Shown here: positions 1-10,978 of the stretch, one piece after another
Layout: every line of letters begins with the position of its first letter
Numbering within the stretch: position 1 is the stretch's first letter
Source of the DNA: Taxillus chinensis
Lineage: Eukaryota > Streptophyta > Magnoliopsida > Santalales > Loranthaceae
Direction of reading: 5' to 3'
Assembly: GCA_023512835.1 (NCBI GenBank)
Contig: CM042086.1
Span: 21,335,029 to 21,399,028 of the forward strand
Length of the DNA stretch: 64,000 bases
Program-made: the position numbers and the translations under genes
The notes under the pieces: model-generated
Database searches by the model: none
The model's input: only the letters and a program-made list of their open reading frames with translations
Told to the model about the DNA's origin: nothing

Positions 1-1353
1 TTGTGGTGAAGTTTGAGTGCATTTGGAGTTGCACGCCAATTGGGGAATTGGCGTGCAAATTGGCGTGCAGGCATGTTTTTGCATGGTTACCTTGGTTTTG
101 TCATTCTAATCATCTTTTCTCAAAGGACCATGTTGGAATTGTGAATATTTTGGTGTGTATGGATGTGGGAAGGTAATAGCTTGTTCCATCAAAACTACGT
201 CGTTTTGATGTTGGGATTCACTTAATCAAAACTACGTCGTTTTGATGTTGTGTTGTCTATATAAGGAGGAGAAGCCCCTCTGTTTTAGGGCTAGGGTTTG
301 TTGCTCCACCAGCCGTCGCAGAGAGAGAGAGAGAGAGAGGGAAAGAGAGCTTCTGGTGGCTGCCGGAGCATCTTGCGTGGGTGGTCGGACTCTTGCGTGG
401 AAGCGGGAGCAGGAGAACACACAAGGTAGGGGTTCTGTTCTTCCTAAATCCTCCTCTGTCCTAGGGTTCTAGGGCAGATTATGGAGTTAAACCTGTTTAT
501 ATATACATATGTAATCCATATAGGTGTGATCTCCTATATGGATATTGGCCTTCGATGGCGATTTTGGTGTGTTTCTGGTGTTCGTGTGATGCATGAAAAG
601 TGTTCGATAAAATGCCTGTGTGACATGCCTGCTACATGTTTGAGAAAATACCTGTGCGGCTGGGTTCATGAGCCTGTGAATTTATGTACACCAATTGTTT
701 GGTTTTATACCTATGAGGCTTTTCATGCTAAGTGTTTGATGTTATGTCTGTGTGACTAAGTGTGGCTATGTGTGCTGTGTTCTTGGAACCCGGTGGCTGT
801 GGAAGCCCGGGACTGTTCTTGGAACCTGGTGGCTGTGGAAGCCCGGGAGTGTTTATGTACCAGCCTGTGTATGATTGTATTTGTCTATAGCTGTTGTAAT
901 TATATCCTGGTGGAATAATTGTATCACGACACAGCACTTGTACACAAGGCATGTAGATATTAGGTGCATGGGATGGGTTGGGGAGACATGATCCCTCTTC
1001 GAGCGTGGTTGCTCACCCCTCCTACCATGTTGTTTTCTTTACAGGAACCTACAGGCGTTAGGTGGGAACACCAAGGTGGAAGTCCTGCTTGTGGCTTGCT
1101 TATTATTATTTCGAGTTATGCTGCTTTTCTTTATGTAAGCTTTGTAACCCCAGTGGGGAGATATTGTAATGTGGAGTTCAATGTAATAAAAGTATGTTTT
1201 GGACGTATTTGCTATGTTTGGACTCAATAAATATAAAATTGTTCTCTGAATATAAAGTGTGAGGTGTATGTTGTATTCTAACCCCTCTATCCAACTTGGG
1301 TAAAGGGAGGGTCACGTTCCGGTCTCCTTGGGTTGGAAATCCGGGGCGTGACA
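1..1353 (+). repeat. 5' LTR (3' three quarters)
   Basis: This copy matches 9549-10978 with small substitutions and indels and ends in GGGGCGTGACA. It contains a TATA box near 256-266, a GA-rich leader around 318-350, two copies of a 36-bp tandem repeat (starts 779 and 815) and AATAAA signals near the 3' end. The 3' LTR has about four copies of the same 36-bp repeat, so the two LTRs have changed length since insertion. Confidence 0.93.
188..266 (+). promoter_or_regulatory. LTR promoter: duplicated palindrome plus TATA box
   Basis: Two identical 22-bp imperfect palindromes lie at 188-209 and 225-246. Each has arms ATCAAAAC and GTTTTGAT around a TACGTC centre containing an ACGT core. They end about 10 bp before the TATA element TCTATATAAGG (256-266). 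The same layout is kept in the 3' LTR. ACGT cores are bound by plant bZIP factors as a general rule; binding here is inference. Confidence 0.6.
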
Positions 1354-1356
1354 ATA

Positions 1357-1370
1357 TGGTATCAGAGCAT
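1357..1370 (+). other. Primer binding site for tRNA-Met
   Basis: TGGTATCAGAGC begins three bases after the LTR end at 1353. It is the usual plant initiator tRNA-Met primer site. Bases 1371-1784 are untranslated leader with no gene seen. Confidence 0.9.
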
Positions 1371-1784
1371 GGTCTAGTTGGCCTAGGGTAATGGGCGGAT
1401 TTGGTTATCCTGAGTCCTTTGAAGGAACCTGGAGGGACGTGCCTGATCAACACGGTCCTCTTGGAGCCTCTAAGGTGTATTTGGGGTAGTCCAGACCTGA
1501 GATAGGATTTGCATGCATTGACATTAGGGCACTAGTTACATTTGTTGCCATGTGTGAAGGATGTGAATAACATGATTATGTGTGAACTGTGCAACTCTGA
1601 ATATTCTTGGAATGCCTTGGGTATGACTACAATGTGGACTGTGCTGTGTGCGATATTGATTGATGCAATGGTTAAAATGTGTGTGATGCCATGTCTTGCT
1701 TGACTTGATAATGGGGTAGAGGTAGTCAACTTGTTAATAGTCGAACGCGTTCGACGTTTGTGCTTCTTACTTCATGTAGTAAGA

Positions 1785-2960
1785 ATGCCACCGAGGAGAG
1801 TGACGCGTGCGTCCGGGTAGTGGGCGATGAGTCATCTACCCACGAGGGCCCGGGTGCGGGACGGTCCGTTGGAGGACATGCACCGTTTCTTGGCGTAGCC
1901 GTGAGAAGGCATCCGGTTGGAAGTCCAAGAGGCGAGGGAGGGTATCCGGCAAGAAGTCCGGGAGGAGGTGCGCCGTGAGATGGCGGCACAACAGGTGGTG
2001 CCACCCCACCGCCACCACCAGCGTGGGAGCTACCCCGGGAGCGTGAGGGTTCTCCGCGTGGTATACCGACTCGTGCGAGAGGATGATGTGGTGACACGGT
2101 TCCGAAAAGAACAACCTCCACGATTTAAAGGGGGGAGGACCCGGTGTTAGGCGAGCACTGGCCGAGGCAGATCGAGCATGTGTTTTCCTTTCTCCTACCC
2201 CCGGGAGGAGGATAAGGTGAGACCGGCTATTCGGCAGCTGGAAGGGGATGCCTCTGGAGTGGTGGTTGAGTGTCGCGGGGAGCCGTGTGGTGCGGTTCAT
2301 GCTTTGGGAGGAGTTTCTGACTCTTCCATGATGAGTTCTTCCCGGAATCTTTGAGATGGCATAAGAGAGAGGAATTTGGCGGCCTGAAGCAAGGATCAAA
2401 GACGGTGCCCGAGTATGAGCGGGAGTTCCGGAGCTCGAGTAGGTTTGCCCCGAGACAATGGCAAAGGAGGACCTGAAGGCCCACAAGTTCACTCGGCTCT
2501 TAGGCCAGCCCTTAGGCGAGAGGGTGGCGATTCTGCGTTTGAGGACCTATCCTGAGGTTGTTGAGACAGCACGTATAGGCGAGAGGAGGCAGGGAGGATG
2601 GGAGGCAGGTCCATCAAGGTCGCCGGTTGCAAGGTGGGTCCGAACGCGATTCGGGGTCCAAAAGGCCTAAGACGAGGGGAGAGATAGTAGTTCCTTCCGC
2701 GACGGGGGACAGACATTGGTGAACCCAGGGAGGTCTAGCTTTGGCGGTGGCGACAGGGCGGTCCAACGGAGGTCTCCCCGGCGGTTGTCACCGCTGTGGG
2801 GAGCAAGGCCACTTGAGGAAGGAGTGTCCAAAGAGGGACTGGAAATGCCATAGTTGTGGATGAGAGGGCCATCTGAGCCGGGTTTGCCAGGAGTGGCAAC
2901 AGGGGAGTTGGAGGCATGACATCCAGAGACAAGGAGTGATGCCGGTTCCATGCACCAGCG
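1785..2960 (+). pseudogene. Degenerate gag with two CCHC zinc knuckles
   Basis: A start codon at 1785 opens a Gag-like frame (MPPRR...) that stops after about ten codons. Gag-like text then continues in shifting frames, including a basic stretch near 2458-2670 (KFTRLLGQPLGERVAILRL). Two CCHC knuckles follow. The first runs from Cys at 2786 to Cys at 2825 (CHRCGEQGHLRKEC). The second runs from Cys 2846 to Cys 2885 and has a TGA at 2861 inside it. The product would have packaged element RNA. It is clearly dead. The segment is G+C-richer than the host DNA around it. Confidence 0.8.
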
Positions 2961-3189
2961 AGAGAGACCAGCTCGTCGGTGGCCGGCTAGTCGGGCAGGA
3001 TCAAATCAAACCCGACCCCGGGGGAGGCCGGAGCGGCAGCGACGACCGGCGGGAGGCGCCTTGGCGGGAAGCGCCCGGTGAGTGAGCCGACCGGTGGCAC
3101 GGGCCAAGGGAGGGTGTTTGCGGCCTGGAGGCGACGTACCCGGAGGAGGCCGAGCTACCACCCCCACCAGCGAGGGTGGAGCAGGACCA

Positions 3190-3575
3190 TCGGTGGTTAG
3201 AGGTACCCTTTTGATCTCCCGTACATTAGCTTCGTTCTTTTCGATACGGGTGCATCGTGTTCGTTTGTTCTTGAGCTTGTGATAGATAGCTTGGGGTTAG
3301 CTTGTGTGGAGGCGCGAAGCCCCTAGTTGTTGAGTCTCCAGGTGGGGGGTATGATTGAAGTGTGGCGTGTTTGCCGTGATCGTGTGTTAACCATAGGAGA
3401 GGTGAAGCTGAGTTTTGACTTGCATGTAATGCCTTTGAGGACGTTTGACCTGATCTTGGGTATGGATTGGCTTATGGCTTTCCAGGCCAAGATAGATCGT
3501 TATCGGCGGCGGGTATCCTTCGTGACACTTCGCAGAGACCTCTTGCACCCTGCGGGGAGAGTGGGACCGTGAGGC
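3190..3575 (+). pseudogene. Retroelement aspartic protease, broken
   Basis: The active-site motif DTGAS is read at 3243-3257, followed by a conserved-looking frame ending near a TAG after ARSP. The next frame (from 3327) gives [20 protein letters not shown] and a MDWL motif typical of the end of plant Gypsy protease domains. The protease would process the Gag-Pol polyprotein. Frame changes between the two parts show loss of function. Confidence 0.8.
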
Positions 3576-3639
3576 GAGTCGGGCCGGGCCGGTGTTGGAC
3601 CAGTGGGGTGCCATTACCCACAAGGTTGGCGGCCACGAC

Positions 3640-5000
3640 CTTTGCTGAGGAGGGGAAGGTGGAAAAGAGGGTGTGGCCCGCTGTTGTGGACCAATTTCAG
3701 GATGTTTTTCCTAAAGAGTTGAGGAGTTTGCCACCTAAGAGGAGTGTGGAGTTCACCATTGAGTTGGTGCCGGGGACGGGTCCGATTTCCCAAGTAGCGT
3801 ATCGTATGGGGCCAGCTGAGTTGAGAGAGCTTCAGAGGCAAATCGAGGAGTTGGTGGGCCAGGGGTATATCAGACCGAGTACCTCACCTTGGGGTGCTCC
3901 GGTGCTCTTTGCAAAGAAGGCAGATGGTACACTACGCCTCTGCATAGATTACAGGAAGCTGAATCTGGTGACTGTGAAGAACAAGTATCCGTTGCCTCGG
4001 ATAGATGACCTGTTTGACCAGTTGAGCGGAGCCAGTGGTTTTCCAAAATAGATTTACGGTCGGGGTATCATCAGTTGAGGGTTAGGGAGGAAGACATCCC
4101 TAAGACGGCCTTTCGGTGTAGGTATGGGCACTACGAGTGGATAGTGATGCCTTTTGGGCTCACTAATGCGCCGGCAGTGTTTATGCATTTGATGAACCAA
4201 GTCTTTGCCCCATACTTAGACTCGTTCGTGGTGGTGTTTATAGACGATATCTTGGTATATTCCAAGACCGAGAGGGAGCATGTGGAGCATTTGGCAACAG
4301 TGTTACAAACCTTGAGGGATCAGCGGTTGTTTGCTAAGTTTAGCAAATGCGAGTTTTGGATGCATGAGGTCCATTTCCTTGGCCACGTAGTATCCGCTGA
4401 AGGGGTTAGAGTGGACCCAACCAAGATTGAGGCGGTATCATCATGGGAGAGGCCAACCAATGTTTTCGAGATTCGTAGCTTTCTTGGTTTAGCAGTTATC
4501 ACCGTTTTGTAGAGGGGTTCTCCCGTTTGGTGGCTCCTATGACGGCGTTGACTAGGAAAGGAGTGAAATTTGAGTGGACGGACAAGTGCCAGCAGGCGTT
4601 TGAGACTCTCAAAACCCCTTTGACCACTGCACCTGTGTTGAGGTTGCCTAGGGAGGATATTCCGTATGAGGTGTATTGTGATGCGTCTAGGGTTGGTTTG
4701 GGGTGTGTGCTTACGCAAGAGCACAATGTGATAGCTTATGGGTCAAGGCAGCTGAAGCCTCATGAGCAGAATTATCCTACTCATGATCTGGAGTTGGCAG
4801 CTGTCATCTTCACCCTGAAGAGTTGGCAGCACTACCTCTTGGGGGAAAAGTTTGTGGTGTTCTCAGATCACAAGAGCCTTCAGTACATCTTTACTCAGAA
4901 GGACTTGAATTTGAGGCAAAGGAGATGGGTGGAGTATTTGCAGACCTTTGACTTTACTCTTGCCTATACCCTGGGCAAGGGTAATGTTGTAGGCCGACGC
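3640..5000 (+). pseudogene. Reverse transcriptase-RNase H of Ty3/Gypsy element
   Basis: The frame from about 3660 reads [20 protein letters not shown] and continues through [20 protein letters not shown] and IDYRKLN. A one-base deletion near 4040 moves it into the frame of [10 protein letters not shown]. The catalytic FIDDI box is at 4237-4251. A second frameshift lies near 4492 (after FLGLA). RNase H follows, with VYCDAS near 4672 and the DHKSLQY motif near 4867. A further one-base insertion near 4990 precedes ADALS. The domains copy element RNA into DNA. All key motifs are still readable, so the copy is fairly recent, but it cannot make one polyprotein. Confidence 0.93.
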
Positions 5001-5758
5001 GTTGAGCGGGAAAGGGAAAGGCGAGGTGGCCGTGAGAGAGTGGAAGCCGATGGAGCAGTTGGCGATGTTGCGGCTGCAGCCTGTTGTTCATGATGGTGGG
5101 ACAGTCCTGAGTCCTTTGGTGGTTGTGCCTGAGTTGTACCAGCGCGTTCGGGAGGAACAGCTGGGTGACATCGAGTGTGAGGTTCTCCGTGCCCGTATTG
5201 AGGCTAGGGAGCTATCTGAGGACTGGACAGAGGGTCCTGAGCATGAGTTGTCGTTTCAGGGGCGGTTGGTAGTGGCTTCTTCCCTCAGGGATGAGGTGAT
5301 GAGGGAGTTTCACCCGGTCTCAGAGTTCTTGTGCATCCGGGGGGTACAAAGATGTACCATGCGCTTCGGGGACATTTTTGGGGGCTTGGGATGAAACGCG
5401 ATGTGGCTGCCTTTGTTTTGCGGTGCCTCACGTGTCAGCAGGTGAAGGCTGAACATCAGCGGCCGGCGGGCATGTTACAGCCATTGCCCATAGCGGAGTG
5501 GAAGTGGGACCACATCACGATGGACTTTGTGACTGGTCTTCCACCCACCACTGGGAGGAAGGATATGATTTGGGTGATTGTGGATCGACTCACAAAGTCG
5601 GCCCATTTCCTTGCTGTTCGCGAGCGGGACTCCATTGGGACCTTGAATCAGCTTTACATGAACGAGATTGTGAGACTGCATGGAGTACCATCATCGGTTG
5701 TCTCTGACCGGGATTCGAGGTTCACTTCCCGTTTTTGGGCAGGTTTGCAGGAGGCTAT

Positions 5759-8024
5759 TGTCACGCCCCCGAATTCCAGGGAACCCGGAACCGGGTACAT
5801 GACTTCCCCTTGCCCGCACCCGAAAGGTCAAGGGGTTGGTGACTAGCACCAATAGAGACTACACCGCGGTCTTGTCTCAAATATGCAACCCTGTACGATC
5901 ATACACCAAGGGTAATCCTGTACTTTCCCATATATCATCATGCATACAAAGCGTCAAACAGTCATACGGACATCACATCATACGGTATGCAAATACAACC
6001 GTCCACGGACCCATGTCCGGGATATCACATAAAACAATACGAGAATATAATCGTATCATACATCGAGTAGTGGGCGTCCTCCTGGAAGAAAGTCCTCCAC
6101 TAGTCTCGGGTCACACCTGAAAAGGGTAAACAACAAGTAGGGGTGAGCGACAAGCTCGATAGGTGACCCCAACACTCCACATCATGCAACACATATCGAT
6201 CATACTATATGCTCGGTGTACTCGTGCACCGTGTAGTGTGCACAAACATCAGGACTCAACCTGCGACAAATATCGGGACAACTTGTCCACGATCCTCCAT
6301 GGGATCCCAGCTCGGGGCACTCGGCCCTAGCTCCACGAGCTCAACGGCTCAACTCAGGCCTTAGCCTGTCCACGCAATATGCCCGGCCACAGTCGCCACA
6401 CAGGCCTGCCACGGTGCATATACCTACCACGTCAACCACATAGCACCATCGGTGCATCACGGTGAGAACCCAAACAAGTCACGGAGTCCATGCCCCAATA
6501 CCTCACACCAACATACTAACATTAGTATGGCATGTCATTCTCAACATTTCCTTTGGACCCGTAGCCGATCTTCACAAGTAAATCCTCAATCCTTGATTTA
6601 TGAAGGAAGTACCCATAGCAGCTATTTTCTTGAAATCAAAAGTCCCGGCATTGGGTTCCCATAGCATAAATAAGATAATCTGATTTTTGGGGATTTTTCT
6701 GAGACGTCTAACCCCACTTTCCAAAAATTCACCACTACGAACTTTTGGGTTTTTCCGAAATTTTACACTAAAACCCAATTTTCACATTTTGAAATAGTGG
6801 GAATTAATTTTTCTAGTATTTTTCTTTGAATCCAAATGGGGGGTATTTCGTTATTTACATTGTAACTTACGTAAATACTTAAAATGTGTAGATGGGTATA
6901 GGTTGCAATGTAAATAGGTCCAGTCCAGTCAAACTGTATTTCGAATCTGCCAGTGAAACTACATTTTCGAATCTGCATTTCGAATCTGCATTTCGAATCT
7001 GCATTTCGAATCTGTATTTTCGAATCTCTTTTCGGACTGCCTTCGACTCTCGAACCTACACTCGAACTACCTTCGAAAACTACCTTGAAGTACCCATGAA
7101 TCGCCTTGAAACTCCCTTCGAAGTACCTTCGAACCTTCGAAACGACACTCGAAAATTTCACATTCGACACTCGAAATTACACTACATCGAACCTACCTTC
7201 GAACCTTCGAACCTTCGAACCGCACATTCGAAATTTTCAATTTCCGATCGATCTCATCGGCTGTTCTCTACCCGATTCACGACGATTCTTCGTTCATCAT
7301 CGTTTTTCACTGTTTCTCGTCTGGATTCAACCCGGAATCTCATAAAACTCATACCTAATACTATATCTTAGGTTTTAAATCACGTCTTACCCCTCGGAAC
7401 GCATTTAAATACAAGATTCAACCCAAAATTGGTTTTTCCCCAAATTCTAGGGTTCAACACGAATTTGCATGATTTCATCAAATTCTTACATGTTAATCCA
7501 AAAAAAAGCAAGAAAAGGGTGAAGAATCAATGGAACACCTACTTGGAATGATTCTTGATGTTCGAACGAGCTCAAAACGCCCCAAATCGCCAAGGCCTCC
7601 AAGCTTCCTTCTCTCTTTCTCTCTCTAAGCTCTCCAACGCAAATTCGGAAATGCTCAAACGTAACGTGGAAGCTCTCTTTCCCCTATTTATATTTTTGCC
7701 AGTCAATGACCTAGTCAACCATTGACCCAGTCAATAATTAACCTCCAAGGTCCCGAACTCCAAATTGAGTCAAACTACGGTCAAAACGCTCGAAATGACG
7801 AGCACAATACTACACAGATATTAGTACACCCAAATGATCGCTCAAACGCAAAGTCAACCAATAGACCCTGAAAAGTCAACAATCGGGTCAAACGGGGCCC
7901 CGACTTGGAATCGGGCCCAAGTCTTGTCAAAATGCTCACATCGACGGCTACACTACCGTCCAGATAGTTACATTCCCATAGAATGACTATCTCTCAAAAC
8001 TACCCAAATACGAGTCTTTACTGA
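5759..8024 (-). mobile_element. Solo LTR of a second Gypsy-type family, antisense, inside integrase
   Basis: The insertion splits a continuous integrase frame and is flanked by CTAT on both sides (5755-5758 and 8025-8028). The last base of a possible 5-bp duplication differs. Read on the minus strand it ends in GGGGGCGTGACA, the terminus shared by plant Gypsy LTRs. No internal region or second LTR is present, so it is a solo LTR left by recombination. The minus-strand start is TCAGTAAAG rather than TG, so that end may be mutated or slightly truncated. The middle (6950-7230) is dense in TTCGAA palindromes. Confidence 0.82.
7684..7697 (-). promoter_or_regulatory. TATA box of the solo LTR
   Basis: On the minus strand the sequence AAATATAAATAGGGG precedes a GA-rich leader. 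Related LTR remnants keep the same CCCTATTTATATTT string on the plus strand (about 12190-12205). This sets the minus orientation of the LTR. Confidence 0.6.
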
Positions 8025-8875
8025 CTATGGGGACCAAGCTTCACCTGAGTCTGACCTTTCACCCTGAGACCGACGGTCGAGCGAGCGGACGAATCGGACC
8101 ATGGAGGACATGTTGAGGGCTTGTGTGCTAGATTTCGGGGATCGTGGGCAACTCACCTTCCTTTGGTGGAGTTTGCCTACAATAACGATTATCAAGGCAT
8201 CCATTGGAATGGCCCCTTTTGAAGCATTGTATGGGAGGCCGTGCCGCTCACCCTTGTGTTGGACCGAGGTAGGAGAGGCGCTCTCTTGGGGCCACGGTTG
8301 GTTCAAGAGGCTACCGAGAAGGTCAAGTTGATTCGTCGGCGTTTGTTATCGGCTCGAGTCGGCGAGAAATCTTATGCGGATCGGCGGCGGCGACCTTTGG
8401 AGTTTTATATTGGTGATCATGTGTTCCTTCGTGTCTCTCCATGTCGTGGACATCAACGGTTTGGGCGAGGTTCCAAGCTATCTCCGCGGTTTATTGGTCC
8501 TTTTGAGATTCTGGATCGTGTGGGGCTGTGGCCCTCTTGGTTAGCGTTACCACCGCGGCCGAGTCGAGTGCACAACGTGTTTCACGTGTCCTGGTTGCAG
8601 GAAGTATCACCCTGACCCCCACTCATGTGATCGATTGGGGGACATTAGACATTGAGGATGACATGTCCGTTGTTGAGGCCCCTATCCGTATCCTAGATCG
8701 GCGAGAGAAGCTTTTGTGTGGTCGTGCTTATTCCTTTGGTTCGCGTCTTGTGGCAAGACCGTGGCATTGAGGAGGAGACATGGGAACGTGAGTCCGTGAT
8801 GCGTGAGCAGCACCCCGGACTTGTTCGAGGGACGAACAATCTTAAGCGTGGGAGGTGGTCGTTGGCCAAGGGATA

Positions 8876-9155
8876 GTGATGTGTTTTCTTGTATTAGTTG
8901 TGTACGATTTGGTGTATTTGTATTGTCTTTTAGACATGTGTTCTTATTTGTGATGTGTTGAGATGTGTATTTGTGACATGCGGATATGTGTTATATGCAT
9001 TATTGTGGTTATGGATTATGGTGGTACCTTGTTATGTGCTGTTATGTGTTGTGTGCGGTGTATGACCCATTTAGGTGTTGTGGCTTGCCGGGTGGCAAAT
9101 GGGTAGCTTGTGTTTGTTTTCCTCGTATGTCATTTCTTTTCGAGGACGAAAAGTC
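8876..9155 (+). other. Post-pol untranslated spacer of the chromovirus
   Basis: The stretch between the pol stop near 8876 and the polypurine tract is T/G-rich (TGTGTT-type strings) with no coding frame. Confidence 0.6.
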
Positions 9156-9170
9156 TTAAGGGGGAGAGGA
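9156..9170 (+). other. Polypurine tract
   Basis: TTAAGGGGGAGAGGA ends exactly where the 3' LTR starts (TGTAATGACC at 9171). It would prime plus-strand DNA synthesis. Confidence 0.85.
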
Positions 9171-10978
9171 TGTAATGACCCGTGTGTAAACTGTGTGTAA
9201 GAAGTTAACCACAAACACCTTAGAGGTTAGTGCACAAGTTTGAGGTAAGAGATGAGCCCAAGAGGGGACTTTTGGGAGGTGCATGTGACAAGTTGTTAAC
9301 GTACCTTTATGCCCTAGGAAGATGCTATGCATGTACAAGCGCTTTTAGGCTGTTTTGCCAGGTTTTGGAGAGCCATTTTGACCTAGTAGATGGCCTTGAA
9401 CAATTGGCGTGCAAGAACAAAAGTTTCTTAGAATGAGGTCCTCTGTCTACCACATAAATTTCAGAGCATTTGGAGCTGCACGTGAATTCACCCATTTCAC
9501 GTGCAAGCATATTTTTGCTTCTTAGGCCTCTACAAGATGCAAGGAGGCTTGTGGTGAAGTTTGAGTGCATTTGGAGTTGCACGCCAATTGGGGAATTGGC
9601 GTGCAAATTGGCGTGCAGGCATGTTTTTGCATGGTTACCTTGGTTTTGTCATTCTAATCATCTTTTCTCAAAGGACCATGTTGGAATTGTGAATATTTTG
9701 GTGTGTATGGATGTGGGAAGGTCATAGCTTGTTCCATCAAAACTACGTCGTTTTGATGCTGGGATTCACTTAATCAAAACTACGTCGTTTTGATGTTGTG
9801 TTGTCTATATAAGGAGGAGAAGCCCCTCTGTTTTAGGGCTAGGGTTTGTTGCTCCACCAGCCGTCGCAGAGAGAGAGAGAGAGGGAAAGAGAGCTTCTGG
9901 TGGCTGCCGGAGCGTCTTGCGTGGGTGGTCGGAGTCTTGCGTGGAAGCGGGAGCAAGAGAACACACAAGGTAGGGGTTCTGTTCTTCCTAAATCCTCCTC
10001 TGTCCTAGGGTTCTAGGGCAGATTATGGAGTTAAACCTGTTTATATATATATATATATATATGTAATCCATATAGGTGTGATCCCCTATATGGATGTTGG
10101 CCTTCGATGGCGATTTTGATGTGTTTCTGGTGTTCGTGTGATGCATGAAAAGTGTTCGATAAAATGCCTGTGTGACATGCCTGCTACATGTTTGAGAAAA
10201 TGCCTGTGCGGCTGGGTTCATGAGCCTGTGAATTTATGTACACCAATTGTTTGGTTTTATACCTGTGAGGCTTTTCATGCTAAGTGTTTGATGTTATGTC
10301 TGTGTGACTAAGTGTGGCTATGTGTCTTGTGTTCTTGGAACCCGGTGGCCGTGGAAGCCTGGGACTGTTCTTGGAACCTGGTGGCTGTGGAAGCCTGGGA
10401 TCGTTCTTGGAACCCGGTGGGCTTGTGGAAGCCTGGGATTGTTCTTGGAACCCGGTGGTGTGGAAGCCTGGGAGTGTTTATGTACCAGCCTGTGTATGAT
10501 TGTATTTGCTTGCTATAGCCTGTAATTATATCCGGTGGAATAATTGTATCACGACACAAGACTTGTATACAAGGCATGTAGATATTAGGTGCATGGGATG
10601 GGTTGGGGAAACATGATCCCTACTGAGCTGTGGTTGCTCACCCCTCCTACCATGTTGTTTTCTTTACAGGAACCTACAGGCGTTAGGTGGGAATACCAAG
10701 GTGGAAGTCCTGCTTGTGGCTTGCTTATTATTATTTCGAGTTATGCTGCTTTTCTTTATGTAAGCTTTGTAACCCCAGTGGGGAGATATTGTAATGTGGA
10801 GTTCAATGTAATAAAAGTATGTTTTGGACGTATTTGCTATGTTTGGACTCAATAAATATAAAATTGTTCTCTGAATATAAAGTGTGAGGTGTATGTTGTA
10901 TTCTAACCCCTCTATCCAACTTGGGTAAATGGAGGGTCACGTTCCGGTCTCCTCGGGTTGGAAATCCGGGGCGTGACA
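9171..10978 (+). repeat. 3' LTR, complete, 1808 bp
   Basis: It starts with TGTAATGACC after the polypurine tract and ends with GCGTGACA. It repeats bases 1-1353 from 9549 on. Palindromes are at 9736-9757 and 9773-9794 and the TATA box at 9804-9814. Differences from the 5' LTR include extra TA repeats near 10046-10061, a shorter GA run and two extra copies of the 36-bp repeat. Confidence 0.93.
10331..10475 (+). repeat. 36-bp tandem repeat in the 3' LTR, four copies
   Basis: Copies begin with GTTCTTGGAACC at 10331, 10367, 10403 and 10441, each followed by a GGTGG...GTGGAAGCC block. The 5' LTR has two copies (779 and 815). The copy-number change must postdate or accompany insertion because LTRs are identical at insertion. 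Confidence 0.85.

Larger units (their letters stand above)
5003..8875 (+). pseudogene. Integrase and chromodomain-like tail, interrupted by solo LTR
   Basis: The zinc-binding HHCC region is visible near 5343-5440 (HALRGHFW, then CLTCQQVK). The integrase core shows TMDFVTGLP and [13 protein letters not shown], giving the first two catalytic Asp. Reading stops at QEA (5758) because a 2266-bp antisense LTR is inserted. It resumes at 8025 with GTKLHLS and HPETDG; the third acidic residue is in a region with a one-base shift. The C-terminal part runs to about 8600 (PFEILDRVG). A chromodomain-like module follows at about 8640-8830 (RILDRREKLL, then EEETWERE), which in chromoviruses guides insertion to chromatin marks. 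Several frameshifts are present. Confidence 0.9.
1..10978 (+). mobile_element. Ty3/Gypsy chromovirus-like LTR retrotransposon, 5' truncated by window
   Basis: Two direct LTR copies bound a gag-pol region in the order Gag zinc knuckles, protease, reverse transcriptase, RNase H, integrase and a chromodomain-like tail, which is the Ty3/Gypsy order. The 3' LTR (9171-10978, 1808 bp, TG...CA) aligns from its position 9549 with window base 1, so about 378 bp of the 5' LTR lie outside. A tRNA-Met primer site follows the 5' LTR and a purine tract precedes the 3' LTR. Without the nested 2.27-kb insertion the internal region is about 5.5 kb, normal for a chromovirus. The Tekay/Del lineage is my best guess from the C-terminal tail. 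Many frameshifts and stops make the copy non-functional. The left target duplication is outside the window, so the insertion site cannot be verified. Confidence 0.92.
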
